Source of the DNA: Flavobacterium antarcticum DSM 19726
Lineage (GTDB): Bacteria > Bacteroidota > Bacteroidia > Flavobacteriales > Flavobacteriaceae
NCBI RefSeq assembly: GCF_000419685.1
Contig: NZ_ATTM01000007.1
Location: 81,345 to 145,344, forward strand
Reading direction: 5' to 3'
DNA: 64,000 nucleotides
The stretch's first letter is position 1. The number at the start of each line of letters is the position of its first letter. The translations under genes and the position numbers were made by a program. This document shows positions 27,243 through 35,875 of this stretch, in pieces. Under the pieces are notes generated by a model, which saw only the letters and a list, made by a program, of their open reading frames with translations, did not search any database and was not told where the DNA came from.

Positions 27243-27641
27243 TTATCTGTTTTTTGAAAAATTAATAATTTGCTCAGAATATTCACTAAGTAAAACACTC
27301 AACGAATTTAAAGTAGCACCAAATTCATTTTGACTCAAGCTTTCTACTTGCAAAGAATCTCGAAAAATCACTTTCCGACCTGTATCATCCAAAACAAATG
27401 CGCCGTGAATAATATCTCTGTTTTTCTGCAAAAGTGATTTATAGACTTGAAGTCCTTCTTCCTTAATTTCAAAAATGTACTGCTCAAAAATTACAATGGG
27501 TGGAGCAACACATATTATTAGGTGAAAAATTCCTTCCGACTCATTACTCACAATGAAGATTCCTTCTTTTTGGCTTTCATGTTTAATTTCCAATTGCAAA
27601 TTTTGCAAGAAACCTCTAATAGTGCTGTAATAGTCTTTCAT
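27243..27641 (-). CDS. YbjN/CesT-like fold small protein
   Basis: 132 residues, no signal peptide. The alternating beta-strand pattern and the segment HGAFVLDDTGRKVIFRDSLQVESLSQNEF resemble YbjN/type III chaperone-fold proteins, which often precede PspA homologues (compare E. coli YjfI before YjfJ). Probably a cytosolic adaptor in the PspA operon, of which it is the first gene. Family assignment is from pattern only. Confidence 0.6.
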   Translation of the reverse strand: MKDYYSTIRGFLQNLQLEIKHESQKEGIFIVSNESEGIFHLIICVAPPIVIFEQYIFEIKEEGLQVYKSLLQKNRDIIHGAFVLDDTGRKVIFRDSLQVESLSQNEFGATLNSLSVLLSEYSEQIINFSKNR

Positions 27642-27755
27642 CTGATGTAGAATTATGAATTGCTAAAAATCGTCTTTTTTAAAAATACTAACAAGCTTTA
27701 TTAAATTTATTTTCAATGCATTGTAAAAATAAATAAACCTATAAACTCAAATCGT

Positions 27756-27833
27756 TAGCATTAATTTGCTACTTTTACTAAATATATTAGTCAAATATAC
27801 AATAATATTTTATAAATGCAAATAAAATTAGCA
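27756..27833. promoter_or_regulatory. Candidate operators between the XRE regulator and the PspA operon
   Basis: Two related inverted repeats lie in the 193-bp divergent gap. The first is TAGCA-TTAATT-TGCTA (27756-27771), touching a -7-like TACTTTTA. The second is TGCAAAT-AAA-ATTAGCA (27817-27833), one base before the regulator ATG. They are plausible binding sites for the dimeric XRE protein. The region is AT-rich, so chance matches are possible. Confidence 0.4.
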
Positions 27834-27834
27834 A

Positions 27835-28590
27835 ATGCAACTGATTTTTGGAAAAAATATTAAAAAGATAAGAAGCGTTCATAGTCTGAGTCAGCAAGAT
27901 TTTGCCGATATCTTTGATTTAAAACGTGGAACTCTAGGCGCTTACGAAGAAGGAAGAAGTAATCCTAAACTAGAAACAGTAATTAAAATTGCTAACCATT
28001 TTAGCATCGGCATTGAAGAGCTTCTAATTGGCGAATTGACTGTAAATAAACTTTTAAAGTTTAATGAACGACTAACTGTCGAAAATGACCCGTTTAAAAC
28101 GATAGATTTTGAGGGAATTCCTTGCGTTTTGGCTGCAGCCAAATTGGATTTCATAAAGAGGTATTCAGTTGATCTTGATTTAAGTTCGTATCCACTGATC
28201 AAACTTCCGTTTATAAATGTGGAAAATCGTATTGCATTTTTGGTTGATGATTTAGCTATGACAGGTGGTGCTGTTGAATTATTTCCAAAAGATATTGTTA
28301 TTGGAAAAAAAGTTGACATCAGTAAAATCGAAAATGGTAGTTTAGTTATTCTATTGACGAAAGATGAACTTTTACTGCGAAATTTTCAAAAAGAAGATGA
28401 AACTTGTACTTTAAAAGCAGACCATTATGGAGTTGCTGATATGTCACTTTCCACAAAAGATATTGTCAAAGTTTGGGAAGCTGAACATCTATTTCATTAC
28501 ACAATTCATTCTAAGGAAATTCCACTTGAAAACCGATTAACTTCAATCGAGCAGACTATAGCTTCTCTGAAAAACAAAAAAACCACCTAA
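27835..28590 (+). CDS. XRE-family regulator with S24-like C-terminal domain
   Basis: 251 residues. The N-terminal helix-turn-helix (about 1-65) contains RSVHSLSQQDFADIFDLKRGTLGAYEEGRSNPKLETVIKIANHF, of which SQQDFA...RGTLGAYE is the core. Residues about 120-215 resemble the LexA/CI dimerisation fold (DLAMTGGAVELFPKDIVIG ... NGSLVILLTKDELLLRNF). The Ser-Lys dyad for self-cleavage is not evident, so it is probably non-catalytic. The C-terminal 25 residues form a coiled-coil. It is divergent from the PspA operon and may regulate it (inference). Its stop codon lies inside its terminator hairpin. Confidence 0.85.
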   Translation: MQLIFGKNIKKIRSVHSLSQQDFADIFDLKRGTLGAYEEGRSNPKLETVIKIANHFSIGIEELLIGELTVNKLLKFNERLTVENDPFKTIDFEGIPCVLAAAKLDFIKRYSVDLDLSSYPLIKLPFINVENRIAFLVDDLAMTGGAVELFPKDIVIGKKVDISKIENGSLVILLTKDELLLRNFQKEDETCTLKADHYGVADMSLSTKDIVKVWEAEHLFHYTIHSKEIPLENRLTSIEQTIASLKNKKTT

Positions 28591-28605
28591 TTAAAAGGTG
28601 GTTTT
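28579..28605 (+). terminator. Terminator of the XRE regulator gene
   Basis: Stem AAAACCACCT/AGGTGGTTTT, perfect over 10 bp with a 7-nt loop. The left arm includes the last codons of the gene. The A and T flanks allow function in both directions, for the convergent HRDC gene too. Confidence 0.85.
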
Positions 28606-28621
28606 AATACTGAACAAAAAT

Positions 28622-29074
28622 CTATTTGGCATTTATAATGGAAAGTATTTCATCTCCATATTTCTCTACTTTCAATTCACCAAACCCTTTGATAAGCCTT
28701 AGATCTGTTGTTGTTTTTGCTTCGTTAATAATCGCATTCAGTAATTCTGAATTGTGGCAAATCGTATAACTTGGAATTTTAGAGTTTTGGGCTTTCGAAG
28801 CTCTCCATGCTTTTAAATGTGCATAAACTGCTTTTTGATTGGCATTCAAATCCACTTCGACAGTTTCATTTTTCTCCACAGCACTTTTATCTACAGTATT
28901 GTGTTTTGCTTTGTGATTATAATGAATCAAAACCGACCAATAACTGGCTTTCGATTCTACAAAATGAGTATCAGATTTTACAAAACCCACATTTTCAAGA
29001 AAATCATTTAAATGACTTTCGTCTTCGGTTAGCTGATTCACAGCCAACCGAATGATAAAATGACGCACTTTCAT
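28622..29074 (-). CDS. HRDC-domain protein
   Basis: 150 residues. The C-terminal ~75 residues (AVYAHLKAWRASKAQNSKIPSYTICHNSELLNAII ... LIKGFGELKVEKYGDEILSII) are a helicase-and-RNaseD C-terminal domain, a nucleic-acid-binding helical fold. The N-terminal part (about 1-60) shows no helicase or nuclease motif, so this is a stand-alone HRDC protein. It follows the SSB gene with a 4-bp gap and is probably co-expressed with it, consistent with DNA metabolism. Confidence 0.88.
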   Translation of the reverse strand: MKVRHFIIRLAVNQLTEDESHLNDFLENVGFVKSDTHFVESKASYWSVLIHYNHKAKHNTVDKSAVEKNETVEVDLNANQKAVYAHLKAWRASKAQNSKIPSYTICHNSELLNAIINEAKTTTDLRLIKGFGELKVEKYGDEILSIINAK

Positions 29075-29078
29075 GATG

Positions 29079-29414
29079 CTACTTAGTGCCTAATAATTGG
29101 ACATCGTTTGCAACTACTTCGGTCATGAAGCGTTTGGTTCCGTCTTTGTCGTCATAACTTCTGTGGGTTAATTTCCCGTCAATAGCTATTTCCCGTCCTT
29201 TAGTGACAAACTGCTCAATGATTTCTGCAATTTTTCCCCAGGCAACTACTCGATGCCATTCGGTTTGTTCCACACGTTCTCCTTTTTCATTTTTATAGGA
29301 TTCACTTGTAGCAATGCTTACGGTTGCTAATTTTTTCCCTCCTTCGAAAGATTTCACTTCTGGGTCATTCCCTACTCTTCCGATCAACTGCACTCTGTTT
29401 CTTAATGTACTCAT
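29079..29414 (-). CDS. ssb: Single-stranded DNA-binding protein, short form
   Basis: 111-residue OB-fold ssDNA-binding protein. The N-terminal MSTLRNRVQLIGRVGNDPEVK and EWHRVVAWGKIAEIIEQFVTKGREIAIDGKLTHRSY are canonical SSB signatures. It ends right after the OB-fold (NDVQLLGTK). The usual Gly-rich linker and acidic DDDxPF-type tip, which recruits repair and replication partners, are absent. It is therefore likely a secondary SSB, not the main replication SSB. The upstream region carries a row of TTGTAAA repeats. Confidence 0.92.
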   Translation of the reverse strand: MSTLRNRVQLIGRVGNDPEVKSFEGGKKLATVSIATSESYKNEKGERVEQTEWHRVVAWGKIAEIIEQFVTKGREIAIDGKLTHRSYDDKDGTKRFMTEVVANDVQLLGTK

Positions 29415-29501
29415 GGCTTATAAATTTAAATGTTTAAAAAAAATATTTTGTTGTTTCAAATCAACGGTACAAAGTTGCAACACGGCTCAAAAGTTATTCG
29501 G

Positions 29502-29549
29502 TTGTAAAACGTTTACTAGCGGTTGTAAATGCTTGTAAACGTTTGTAAG
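29502..29549. repeat. Phased TTGTAA(A/G) repeats upstream of ssb
   Basis: TTGTAAA at 29502, 29523 and 29533 and TTGTAAG at 29543: steps of 21, 10 and 10 bp, about one helical turn each. They lie 88-135 bp before the ssb start and may be a protein-binding array. The rest of the 215-bp gap shows nothing else clear. Confidence 0.5.
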
Positions 29550-29629
29550 TGGAATTATTATATGTAAAATACTGTATGTCAACAAATAAGTCGACAGTTG
29601 ATTTTTTTAAATTTTAGAAAGGGAATTGG

Positions 29630-31417
29630 TTACGAATACAACAGCGGTAATAAAACACTCGCCAAAATCAATAAAATTAATGACAATATTCCACCAATAA
29701 TGAAGAAGTGTTTGAATTTATAAATTCCCATTCCGTAAATAATGGCATTTGTTTGATAACCCATTGGAGTGTAAAAACTAAAATTTGCACCAAACATTAC
29801 CGCATATAAAAGTGGTTTAGGATTCAAATTCATTTTTACAGCAACAGCAATCACAATTGGAGCAATCACAATTGCAGTCGCGTTGTTACTAATAAAACCG
29901 CTCATCAGCATCGTGAATGCAAATACTATGGAAATCACAACGGGCGTTGGAACCGATTTTAAAACATCAAATAAGTAACCGGCAATATAATCGTCAGTTC
30001 CTGTATTTTTCATCGCAATTCCAAGCGGAATCATTCCCGCTAAAAGAAAAATTACTTGCCAATTGATTCCTGCATAAGCGTCTTTCAACTGAATACATCC
30101 CGTAAACAAACACAATCCAACACCAATTAAAGCACTTTTTAGAATTGAAAACGTATTCGAAGCAGATAAGACAATAACCAACAAAATAGCTCCAAATGAA
30201 ATCAATTTCTTCCACAAAGGAATATTTGGCATCGTAATTACCGTGTTTGAAAACAGTAATTCGTTGTTTTTTGCCAGCTTCTGTATTTCCGTTAAATTTC
30301 CTGTCAGTAAAACCCGATTTCCCGGCGTCAGAAACTTTTTGCTGAAAAATTGCGAAAAGAAACTAGGCAATCTATTGAAACTCTTTTCGCTATTTATGCC
30401 TTTTACAAAAACATTTTCCGGCAATTGTTCGTCAAATTCACGAATAGACATATTGATAAAACGGGAATTAGGCAGGACAATTACTTCGTGAAATTCGTTT
30501 GAATACACGTCCTCCATCGCATTTTGATCCACTCCTAAAATATTGACTCCGAGACTTTCAGTTTTTGCAGTCAAATCTTCAATGGTCAAATCAAGCCATA
30601 AAATATCATTTTCTTGCAACACTTCTGTTTTCAAAGCAGACTTCAAATATTTTCGTCCTCTTTGAATTTTAATCAATTCAATATCGTTTTCACCCCAAAT
30701 TTCAGTTTCATTAACTGCTTTTCCTATTAAAACAGAACCTTCATTTACCCGAACCGAAGTAATGTAACCGTATTTATGAGCCATTTCTTCTCCATCTTCC
30801 ACTGCTTTTTTAGGTAAAATCTTTTTACTTAGAACATAAATAATGGGAATGGAAATCAATAAAAAAATAATTCCAGCTCCTGAGAATTCAAAAAATGAAA
30901 ATTTTCCTACACCACTTTTCTCCGAAATTCCCGAAACAATTAAATTTGTACTTGTTCCCATTAATGTGCAACTTCCGCCTAAAATTCCCGCAAAAGAAAC
31001 CGGTAATAAAACTTTAGATTTATCAATTTTCCCTAATTTATCTAACTCATTAAACAGTTTTATGAATATAATTACAACAGCGGTTGTTGCAATAAAAGAG
31101 GAAAAAAGTCCGACAAATAACATTAACAAAGGAAGAAAAACCCAAAATGGCCAACCTGCCATCGGAACAATTTTAGTCGCCATCCAAGATACGACACCGT
31201 TTTTCTCCAAACCGATTGCAATAATCATCAAACATAAAATCGTCAAAACGGAATTGTCAGAAAACCCAGAAACGGCTTGTTCAGGAGTTACAATCCCGAA
31301 AATGAGTAGACTGATAAGAATAAAAAAGGAAGTTTTATCCACCGTAAACTTCTCGCTTACAAATAAGCCAAAAGCAACAATTAAAATTCCGACTACAATT
31401 CCAATTTCTAGTGTCAT
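29630..31417 (-). CDS. SLC13-family permease with RCK/TrkA-C domains
   Basis: Inner-membrane anion symporter, probably for sulfate or di/tricarboxylates. About 595 residues from the preferred ATG (MTLEIGIVVGILIVAFG). Two transporter halves flank a soluble centre: membrane segments lie at about 3-205 and 400-595, and two TrkA-C-like domains at about 215-385 (TSVRVNEGSVLIGKAVNETEI; EVIVLPNSRFINMSIREFDEQ). The signature SFAGILGGSCTLMGTSTNLIVSG is in the first half and GFISNNATAIVIAPI in the second. An in-frame ATG at 31460-31462 would add 15 basic residues; I prefer 31417 because helix 1 starts right there. Confidence 0.88.
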   Translation of the reverse strand: MTLEIGIVVGILIVAFGLFVSEKFTVDKTSFFILISLLIFGIVTPEQAVSGFSDNSVLTILCLMIIAIGLEKNGVVSWMATKIVPMAGWPFWVFLPLLMLFVGLFSSFIATTAVVIIFIKLFNELDKLGKIDKSKVLLPVSFAGILGGSCTLMGTSTNLIVSGISEKSGVGKFSFFEFSGAGIIFLLISIPIIYVLSKKILPKKAVEDGEEMAHKYGYITSVRVNEGSVLIGKAVNETEIWGENDIELIKIQRGRKYLKSALKTEVLQENDILWLDLTIEDLTAKTESLGVNILGVDQNAMEDVYSNEFHEVIVLPNSRFINMSIREFDEQLPENVFVKGINSEKSFNRLPSFFSQFFSKKFLTPGNRVLLTGNLTEIQKLAKNNELLFSNTVITMPNIPLWKKLISFGAILLVIVLSASNTFSILKSALIGVGLCLFTGCIQLKDAYAGINWQVIFLLAGMIPLGIAMKNTGTDDYIAGYLFDVLKSVPTPVVISIVFAFTMLMSGFISNNATAIVIAPIVIAVAVKMNLNPKPLLYAVMFGANFSFYTPMGYQTNAIIYGMGIYKFKHFFIIGGILSLILLILASVLLPLLYS

Positions 31418-31580
31418 TTTTGGCTTTTTAGGAACGCTAAAATTAGATAAAAGCTTTGGCAATGCCTTATATTATTTTAAAATTAAATTGTAGATAAAAA
31501 TACAGTTCAAAAACCGTTTTTATTTTTTTGGAATGAAAATTAAAGCTTCTAAATTCTATTCAAAGAAATGCTACATTACT

Positions 31581-31588
31581 TATATTTG
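31581..31588 (+). promoter_or_regulatory. -7 box of murF-alr
   Basis: TATATTTG is an exact match to TAnnTTTG, 62 nt before the TTG start. No obvious TTG at the -33 position. Confidence 0.5.
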
Positions 31589-31650
31589 CAACAACAGCAG
31601 TCTGATCACTTTTTATCACAAGATTGTATCATTCATAAATAACAATAAAT

Positions 31651-34125
31651 TTGGCACTTTCTCTCCAAGATATAATTCCACACTTAAACGCTGAAATTCA
31701 CGGTAACATTTCAAGTAAAGAAATTGACTTAGTTTCTATTGACAGTCGTTCGATGCAAAATAATGAACACACCTTGTTTTTTGCACTAAGTGGTCCAAAT
31801 TATGACGCTCATTCCTATATTTATGAACTAATTGAACGAGGTGTACGGAATTTTGTAGTGCACTATATTCCTGCTAATGTAGAGTTGAAAGCTAATTTTT
31901 TTGTCGTTTCAGATACAAAATTAGCTTTACAGAAATTCGCTGAATATTATAGAAATTTATTTAGTTTTCCCGTCATTGGAATTACAGGAAGTAACGGGAA
32001 AACGATCGTCAAAGAATGGCTGAATTTTCTTTTAAGTCCCGACTTTAACATTATCCGAAGTCCTAAAAGTTACAATTCGCAAATTGGCGTTCCGCTTTCC
32101 GTGATCGCTACGAATGAAATGCATAATTTAGGTATTTTCGAAGCCGGAATCTCAACCGTTGGAGAGATGAATGCGTTACAGAAAATCATCAAACCTACAA
32201 TTGGCTTACTGACAAATATCGGTTCAGCTCACGACGAAGGCTTTGATAATATTGGTGAAAAAATAAAAGAAAAACTCCAACTTTTTAAAGATGTGGATGT
32301 TTTAATTTACCACAAAAACAGAACTATTGAGCAATTTTTGCCAAGTATTGGGATTCAAATTACTTCGTTAGGAACTAAAAGACGCACCTTCAACTGGAGT
32401 TTTAAAGACAAAGAGGCCGACGTTTTCATTTCTAAAAACAGTGTTTTAGACAAAACGCTTTTAAAAATTGATTACAAAAAGCAATCTTTTGAAGTCAAAG
32501 TTCCTTTTTTAGATGATGCTTCTGTAGAAAATGCCATTCAATGTTTGATGGTTTTACTTCATTTTGGTTACAACTTTGAAACGATAGAAAACCGAATGAA
32601 TTTGCTTTATCCCGTTGAAATGCGTTTGAAAGTCAAAAACGGAATCAACAATACCACGATTATTGACGACAGTTACAGTTCTGATTTTCAATCCTTAAAA
32701 ATAGCGTTGGACTTTTTAGAAAGTCAAAACCAACACAAGAAAAAAACACTCATTCTGTCTGATATTTTTCAAAGTGGTTTGAGCAACGAGGAATTGTATG
32801 CGAGAGTTTCCCAACTTGTCATTTCCAATAAAATCAATCGCGTGATTGGTATTGGTGAAACCATTTCGCAGTATAAAAGTAAATTTGTCAATTGCACGAC
32901 CTTCAACAGTACCGCTGATTTTATTAGTGCTTTTGAAGATTTGACTTTTGAAAATGAAACTTTACTCGTGAAAGGTGCTCGTTCCTTTGAATTCGAAAAA
33001 ATCGTGGTTTTACTAGAGGAGAAAACCCATGAAACCGTATTAGAAATCAACCTCAACGCGATCAGTCACAACTTAAGTTTTTACAAATCTAAACTGAAAC
33101 CATCTACAAAATTAATGGTAATGGTCAAAGCGTTTGGTTATGGAAGTGGTGGTTTTGAAATCGCCAAATTACTTGAACATTTGCAAGTCGATTATTTAGG
33201 AGTTGCTTTCGCCGATGAAGGAATTTCCTTGAAAATTAGCGGAATTAAAACGCCAATTATGGTTTTAAATCCTGAAAACACGAGTTTTCGCGCCATTATT
33301 CAATTTCAGTTGGAACCTGAAATTTATTGCATGAAGGGATTGAATGCTTTTTTGAAAATCACCGAAGAAAAGAAATTAAAAAACTATCCGGTTCATATCA
33401 AAATTGACACAGGAATGCACCGATTGGGTTTTGAAGAAGAAGATTTGCCACTTCTTATTGAAACCTTAAAAAACACACCTTCCATTGAGGTGAAAAGTGT
33501 TTTGTCCCATTTGGCCACAAGTGATGATTTAGAAAATCACGATTTTGCAACGCAACAAATTGCACTATTCGAAAGACTATCGCGTCAAATCATGGATGAA
33601 TTACAGATAAATCCAATTCGGCATATTTTAAATACGTCTGGGATTTCTAATTTTGGCGAAAGCCAATACGACATGGTTCGATTGGGAATTGGTCTTTATG
33701 GAATTTCGAACGACGAAAAAGAGCAGAAATATTTGGAAAATGTGGGGACTTTAAAATCGGTTATTTCACAAATTAGAACAATTGAGAAAAATGAAAGTGT
33801 CGGTTATGGTCGGAAATTTGTAGCGATTCAATCTATGAAAATTGCCACTATTCCGATAGGTTATGCAGATGGGATTTCACGACTTTGGGGAAATGAAATT
33901 GGGTATGTGATGATCAATAATCAAAAAGCGCCCATTTTGGGAAGCATTTGCATGGACATGTTGATGGTAGATTGCAGTGGAATTAATTGTACAGAAGGCG
34001 ATAAAGTAATCGTTTTTGGAGAAAATCCATCTGTTAAAGAAATTGCCAAAAAAACACATACTATTCCGTATGAAATCCTTACAAGTATTTCGCAACGCGT
34101 CAAACGAATTTTTTATAGAGAATAA
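31651..34125 (+). CDS. Bifunctional MurF / alanine racemase
   Basis: 824-residue fusion of two consecutive activities in peptidoglycan precursor synthesis. Residues about 1-455 are MurF, the UDP-MurNAc-tripeptide:D-Ala-D-Ala ligase. Its ATP loop GITGSNGKTIVKEW is near 112-120. Residues about 465-824 are a PLP-dependent alanine racemase. Its catalytic Lys lies in MVKAFGYGSGG, and GYADGISRLW and GSICMDMLMVD are conserved. The MurF part lacks nothing obvious at the ATP loop. This fusion is common in Bacteroidota and supplies D-Ala beside the ligase that uses it. The start is TTG; the next ATG would cut the first domain. Confidence 0.95.
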   Translation: MALSLQDIIPHLNAEIHGNISSKEIDLVSIDSRSMQNNEHTLFFALSGPNYDAHSYIYELIERGVRNFVVHYIPANVELKANFFVVSDTKLALQKFAEYYRNLFSFPVIGITGSNGKTIVKEWLNFLLSPDFNIIRSPKSYNSQIGVPLSVIATNEMHNLGIFEAGISTVGEMNALQKIIKPTIGLLTNIGSAHDEGFDNIGEKIKEKLQLFKDVDVLIYHKNRTIEQFLPSIGIQITSLGTKRRTFNWSFKDKEADVFISKNSVLDKTLLKIDYKKQSFEVKVPFLDDASVENAIQCLMVLLHFGYNFETIENRMNLLYPVEMRLKVKNGINNTTIIDDSYSSDFQSLKIALDFLESQNQHKKKTLILSDIFQSGLSNEELYARVSQLVISNKINRVIGIGETISQYKSKFVNCTTFNSTADFISAFEDLTFENETLLVKGARSFEFEKIVVLLEEKTHETVLEINLNAISHNLSFYKSKLKPSTKLMVMVKAFGYGSGGFEIAKLLEHLQVDYLGVAFADEGISLKISGIKTPIMVLNPENTSFRAIIQFQLEPEIYCMKGLNAFLKITEEKKLKNYPVHIKIDTGMHRLGFEEEDLPLLIETLKNTPSIEVKSVLSHLATSDDLENHDFATQQIALFERLSRQIMDELQINPIRHILNTSGISNFGESQYDMVRLGIGLYGISNDEKEQKYLENVGTLKSVISQIRTIEKNESVGYGRKFVAIQSMKIATIPIGYADGISRLWGNEIGYVMINNQKAPILGSICMDMLMVDCSGINCTEGDKVIVFGENPSVKEIAKKTHTIPYEILTSISQRVKRIFYRE

Positions 34126-34196
34126 TTAATTTAACAAATATTTATGTAAATTAGCATTTCATCTAAGTACAAAATTAACCAAAAAACAAAAAAATT

Positions 34197-34634
34197 ATGG
34201 GATTCATCAGTGATTTTAAAGCCTTCTTAATGAAAGGCGAAATTGTAACTCTAGCGACTGCGGTAATTATCGGTGGAGCTTTTGGGAAAATTGTAACTTC
34301 GTTTACGAACGACGTTTTGATGCCGCCCATTGGTGTGCTTTTAGGAGGTGTAGACTTCAGCGATTTGAAAATTGTAATGCAAGAAGGAATTCCGGCGGTA
34401 ATGAATGGTGAAACTGAAGTAGCTCCAGCAGTTGCTGAAGTGGCTATTTTATACGGTTCATTTATTCAAACTATCCTTGATTTTGTAATCATTGGATTCT
34501 GTATTTTCATGGTATTGAAAGCCTATGAAAGAACGAAAAAGAAAGAAGCAGAAGCTCCTGCAGCTCCAGTTGGACCAACTACTCAAGAGCAATTGCTAAT
34601 GGAAATTCGCGACGAATTGAAAAGAAGACCATAA
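34197..34634 (+). CDS. mscL: Large-conductance mechanosensitive channel MscL
   Basis: 145-residue pentameric channel that opens under membrane tension to release solutes after osmotic downshock. N-terminal amphipathic helix [33 protein letters not shown] leads into TM1. TM2 is at about 85-105 ([22 protein letters not shown]). The C-terminal charged helix [17 protein letters not shown] is typical. Ala-rich insert after TM2. Own terminator downstream. Confidence 0.97.
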   Translation: MGFISDFKAFLMKGEIVTLATAVIIGGAFGKIVTSFTNDVLMPPIGVLLGGVDFSDLKIVMQEGIPAVMNGETEVAPAVAEVAILYGSFIQTILDFVIIGFCIFMVLKAYERTKKKEAEAPAAPVGPTTQEQLLMEIRDELKRRP

Positions 34635-34664
34635 GTCACTCCGCTGCATTATATATTCTAACTA

Positions 34665-34689
34665 AACCGTTCTTGAAAAAGGACGGTTT
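34665..34689 (+). terminator. Terminator of mscL
   Basis: AAACCGTTC/GGACGGTTT with one G-T wobble and a 7-nt loop, followed by TTCTTTTTT. Confidence 0.85.
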
Positions 34690-34736
34690 TTCTTTTTTAA
34701 AATCTTTTGATTCTACTTTCACATCTGAATATTAAT

Positions 34737-34744
34737 TACTTTTG
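34737..34744 (+). promoter_or_regulatory. -7 box of asd
   Basis: TACTTTTG, an exact TAnnTTTG match, 26 nt before the asd ATG. Confidence 0.55.
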
Positions 34745-34770
34745 CACTACATTTTAATAAACGCTATAAT

Positions 34771-35760
34771 ATGAAAATTGCAGTTGTTGGAGCAACCGGA
34801 ATGGTTGGCGAAGTTATGCTTGAAGTCTTGGCAAAGAGAAATTTTCCGATTACGGAATTAATTCCTGTCGCTTCAGAAAAATCAGTTGGTAAAGAAATTG
34901 ACTATAAAGGAACAAAATATAAAGTGGTGAGTTTACAAACTGCCGTAGATTTGAAACCACAAATTGCTTTATTTTCAGCAGGTGGTGAAACTTCATTAGA
35001 ATGGGCTCCGAAATTTGCAGCCGCAGGAACAACCGTTATCGACAATTCTTCCGCTTGGCGAATGGATCCAAATACAAAATTAATCGTTCCTGAAATCAAT
35101 GCCAATCAATTAACTAAACAGGACAAAATCATTGCGAACCCAAACTGTTCAACGATTCAAATGGTGTTAACTTTAGCTCCATTGCACAAAAAATACAAAA
35201 TAAAACGTGTGGTGGTTTCCACGTATCAATCCATTACTGGAACTGGTGTAAAAGCAGTTCAGCAATTGGAAAATGAATATGCAGGAGTTAGTGGAGAAAT
35301 GGCGTACAAATACCCAATTCACCGAAATGCAATTCCGCAATGCGACGTTTTTGAAGAAAATGATTACACGAAAGAAGAAATGAAATTGGTCAACGAACCA
35401 AAGAAAATCTTAAGCGACGATTCGATTAGAATTACAGCAACAGCCGTTCGTGTTCCAATCGTAGGTGGACATTCTGAAGCGGTAAATATTGAGTTTGAAA
35501 ATGATTTTGATGTGAATGACATTCGTCGAATTTTACACGAAACTCCTGGAATTGTTGTGCAAGATAATACCGATACTTACACTTATCCGATGCCAAAATT
35601 CGCACAAGGAAAAGATGAAGTTTTTGTGGGAAGAATTCGACGCGACGAAAGCCAACCAAACACAGTAAACATGTGGATTGTAGCCGATAATTTAAGAAAA
35701 GGTGCTGCGACAAATACCGTTCAAATTGCAGAATATTTGGTAGAACATAATTTAGTTTAA
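34771..35760 (+). CDS. asd: Aspartate-semialdehyde dehydrogenase
   Basis: Reduces beta-aspartyl phosphate with NADPH to aspartate semialdehyde, the branch to lysine/DAP, threonine and methionine. 329 residues. The Rossmann loop is VVGATGMVGEVM (about 4-15). The nucleophilic Cys is in IANPNCSTIQMV (about residue 127). The His is in RVPIVGGHSEAVNIE. Normal length. Own promoter, and followed by a terminator-like repeat hairpin. Confidence 0.97.
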   Translation: MKIAVVGATGMVGEVMLEVLAKRNFPITELIPVASEKSVGKEIDYKGTKYKVVSLQTAVDLKPQIALFSAGGETSLEWAPKFAAAGTTVIDNSSAWRMDPNTKLIVPEINANQLTKQDKIIANPNCSTIQMVLTLAPLHKKYKIKRVVVSTYQSITGTGVKAVQQLENEYAGVSGEMAYKYPIHRNAIPQCDVFEENDYTKEEMKLVNEPKKILSDDSIRITATAVRVPIVGGHSEAVNIEFENDFDVNDIRRILHETPGIVVQDNTDTYTYPMPKFAQGKDEVFVGRIRRDESQPNTVNMWIVADNLRKGAATNTVQIAEYLVEHNLV

Positions 35761-35770
35761 AGGGTTTTTA

Positions 35771-35797
35771 CACAGATTACACGAATTTTCACAGATT
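35771..35797. repeat. CACAGATT/CACGAATT repeat cluster A
   Basis: Three related 8-mers, CACAGATT (35771), CACGAATT (35780) and CACAGATT (35790), 9 and 10 bp apart. They appear in reverse orientation further right in the same gap. Confidence 0.6.
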
Positions 35798-35831
35798 ATA
35801 AATATCAGATTTATTTACTATTGAAATATAG

Positions 35832-35857
35832 CCCGCGGTTTCAACCGTGGGTTTTTT
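35832..35857 (+). terminator. Palindromic repeat acting as probable asd terminator
   Basis: CCCGCGGTT-TC-AACCGTGGG, a 9-bp stem with one G-T or mismatched pair, followed by six T's. It belongs to the same GGTT/AACC palindrome family as the two copies downstream. Confidence 0.7.
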
Positions 35858-35875
35858 GTTGCTATTAAATCAACC

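Noticed and set aside
29502..29549. CRISPR-like short repeats
   Set aside because: Units of 7 bp at 10-21 bp steps are too short and close for CRISPR repeats and spacers; no cas genes nearby.
30843..31493. Plus-strand frame of 216 residues over the permease gene
   Set aside because: Antisense shadow of a transporter with conserved signatures on the other strand; low-complexity Lys/Ile/Pro translation.
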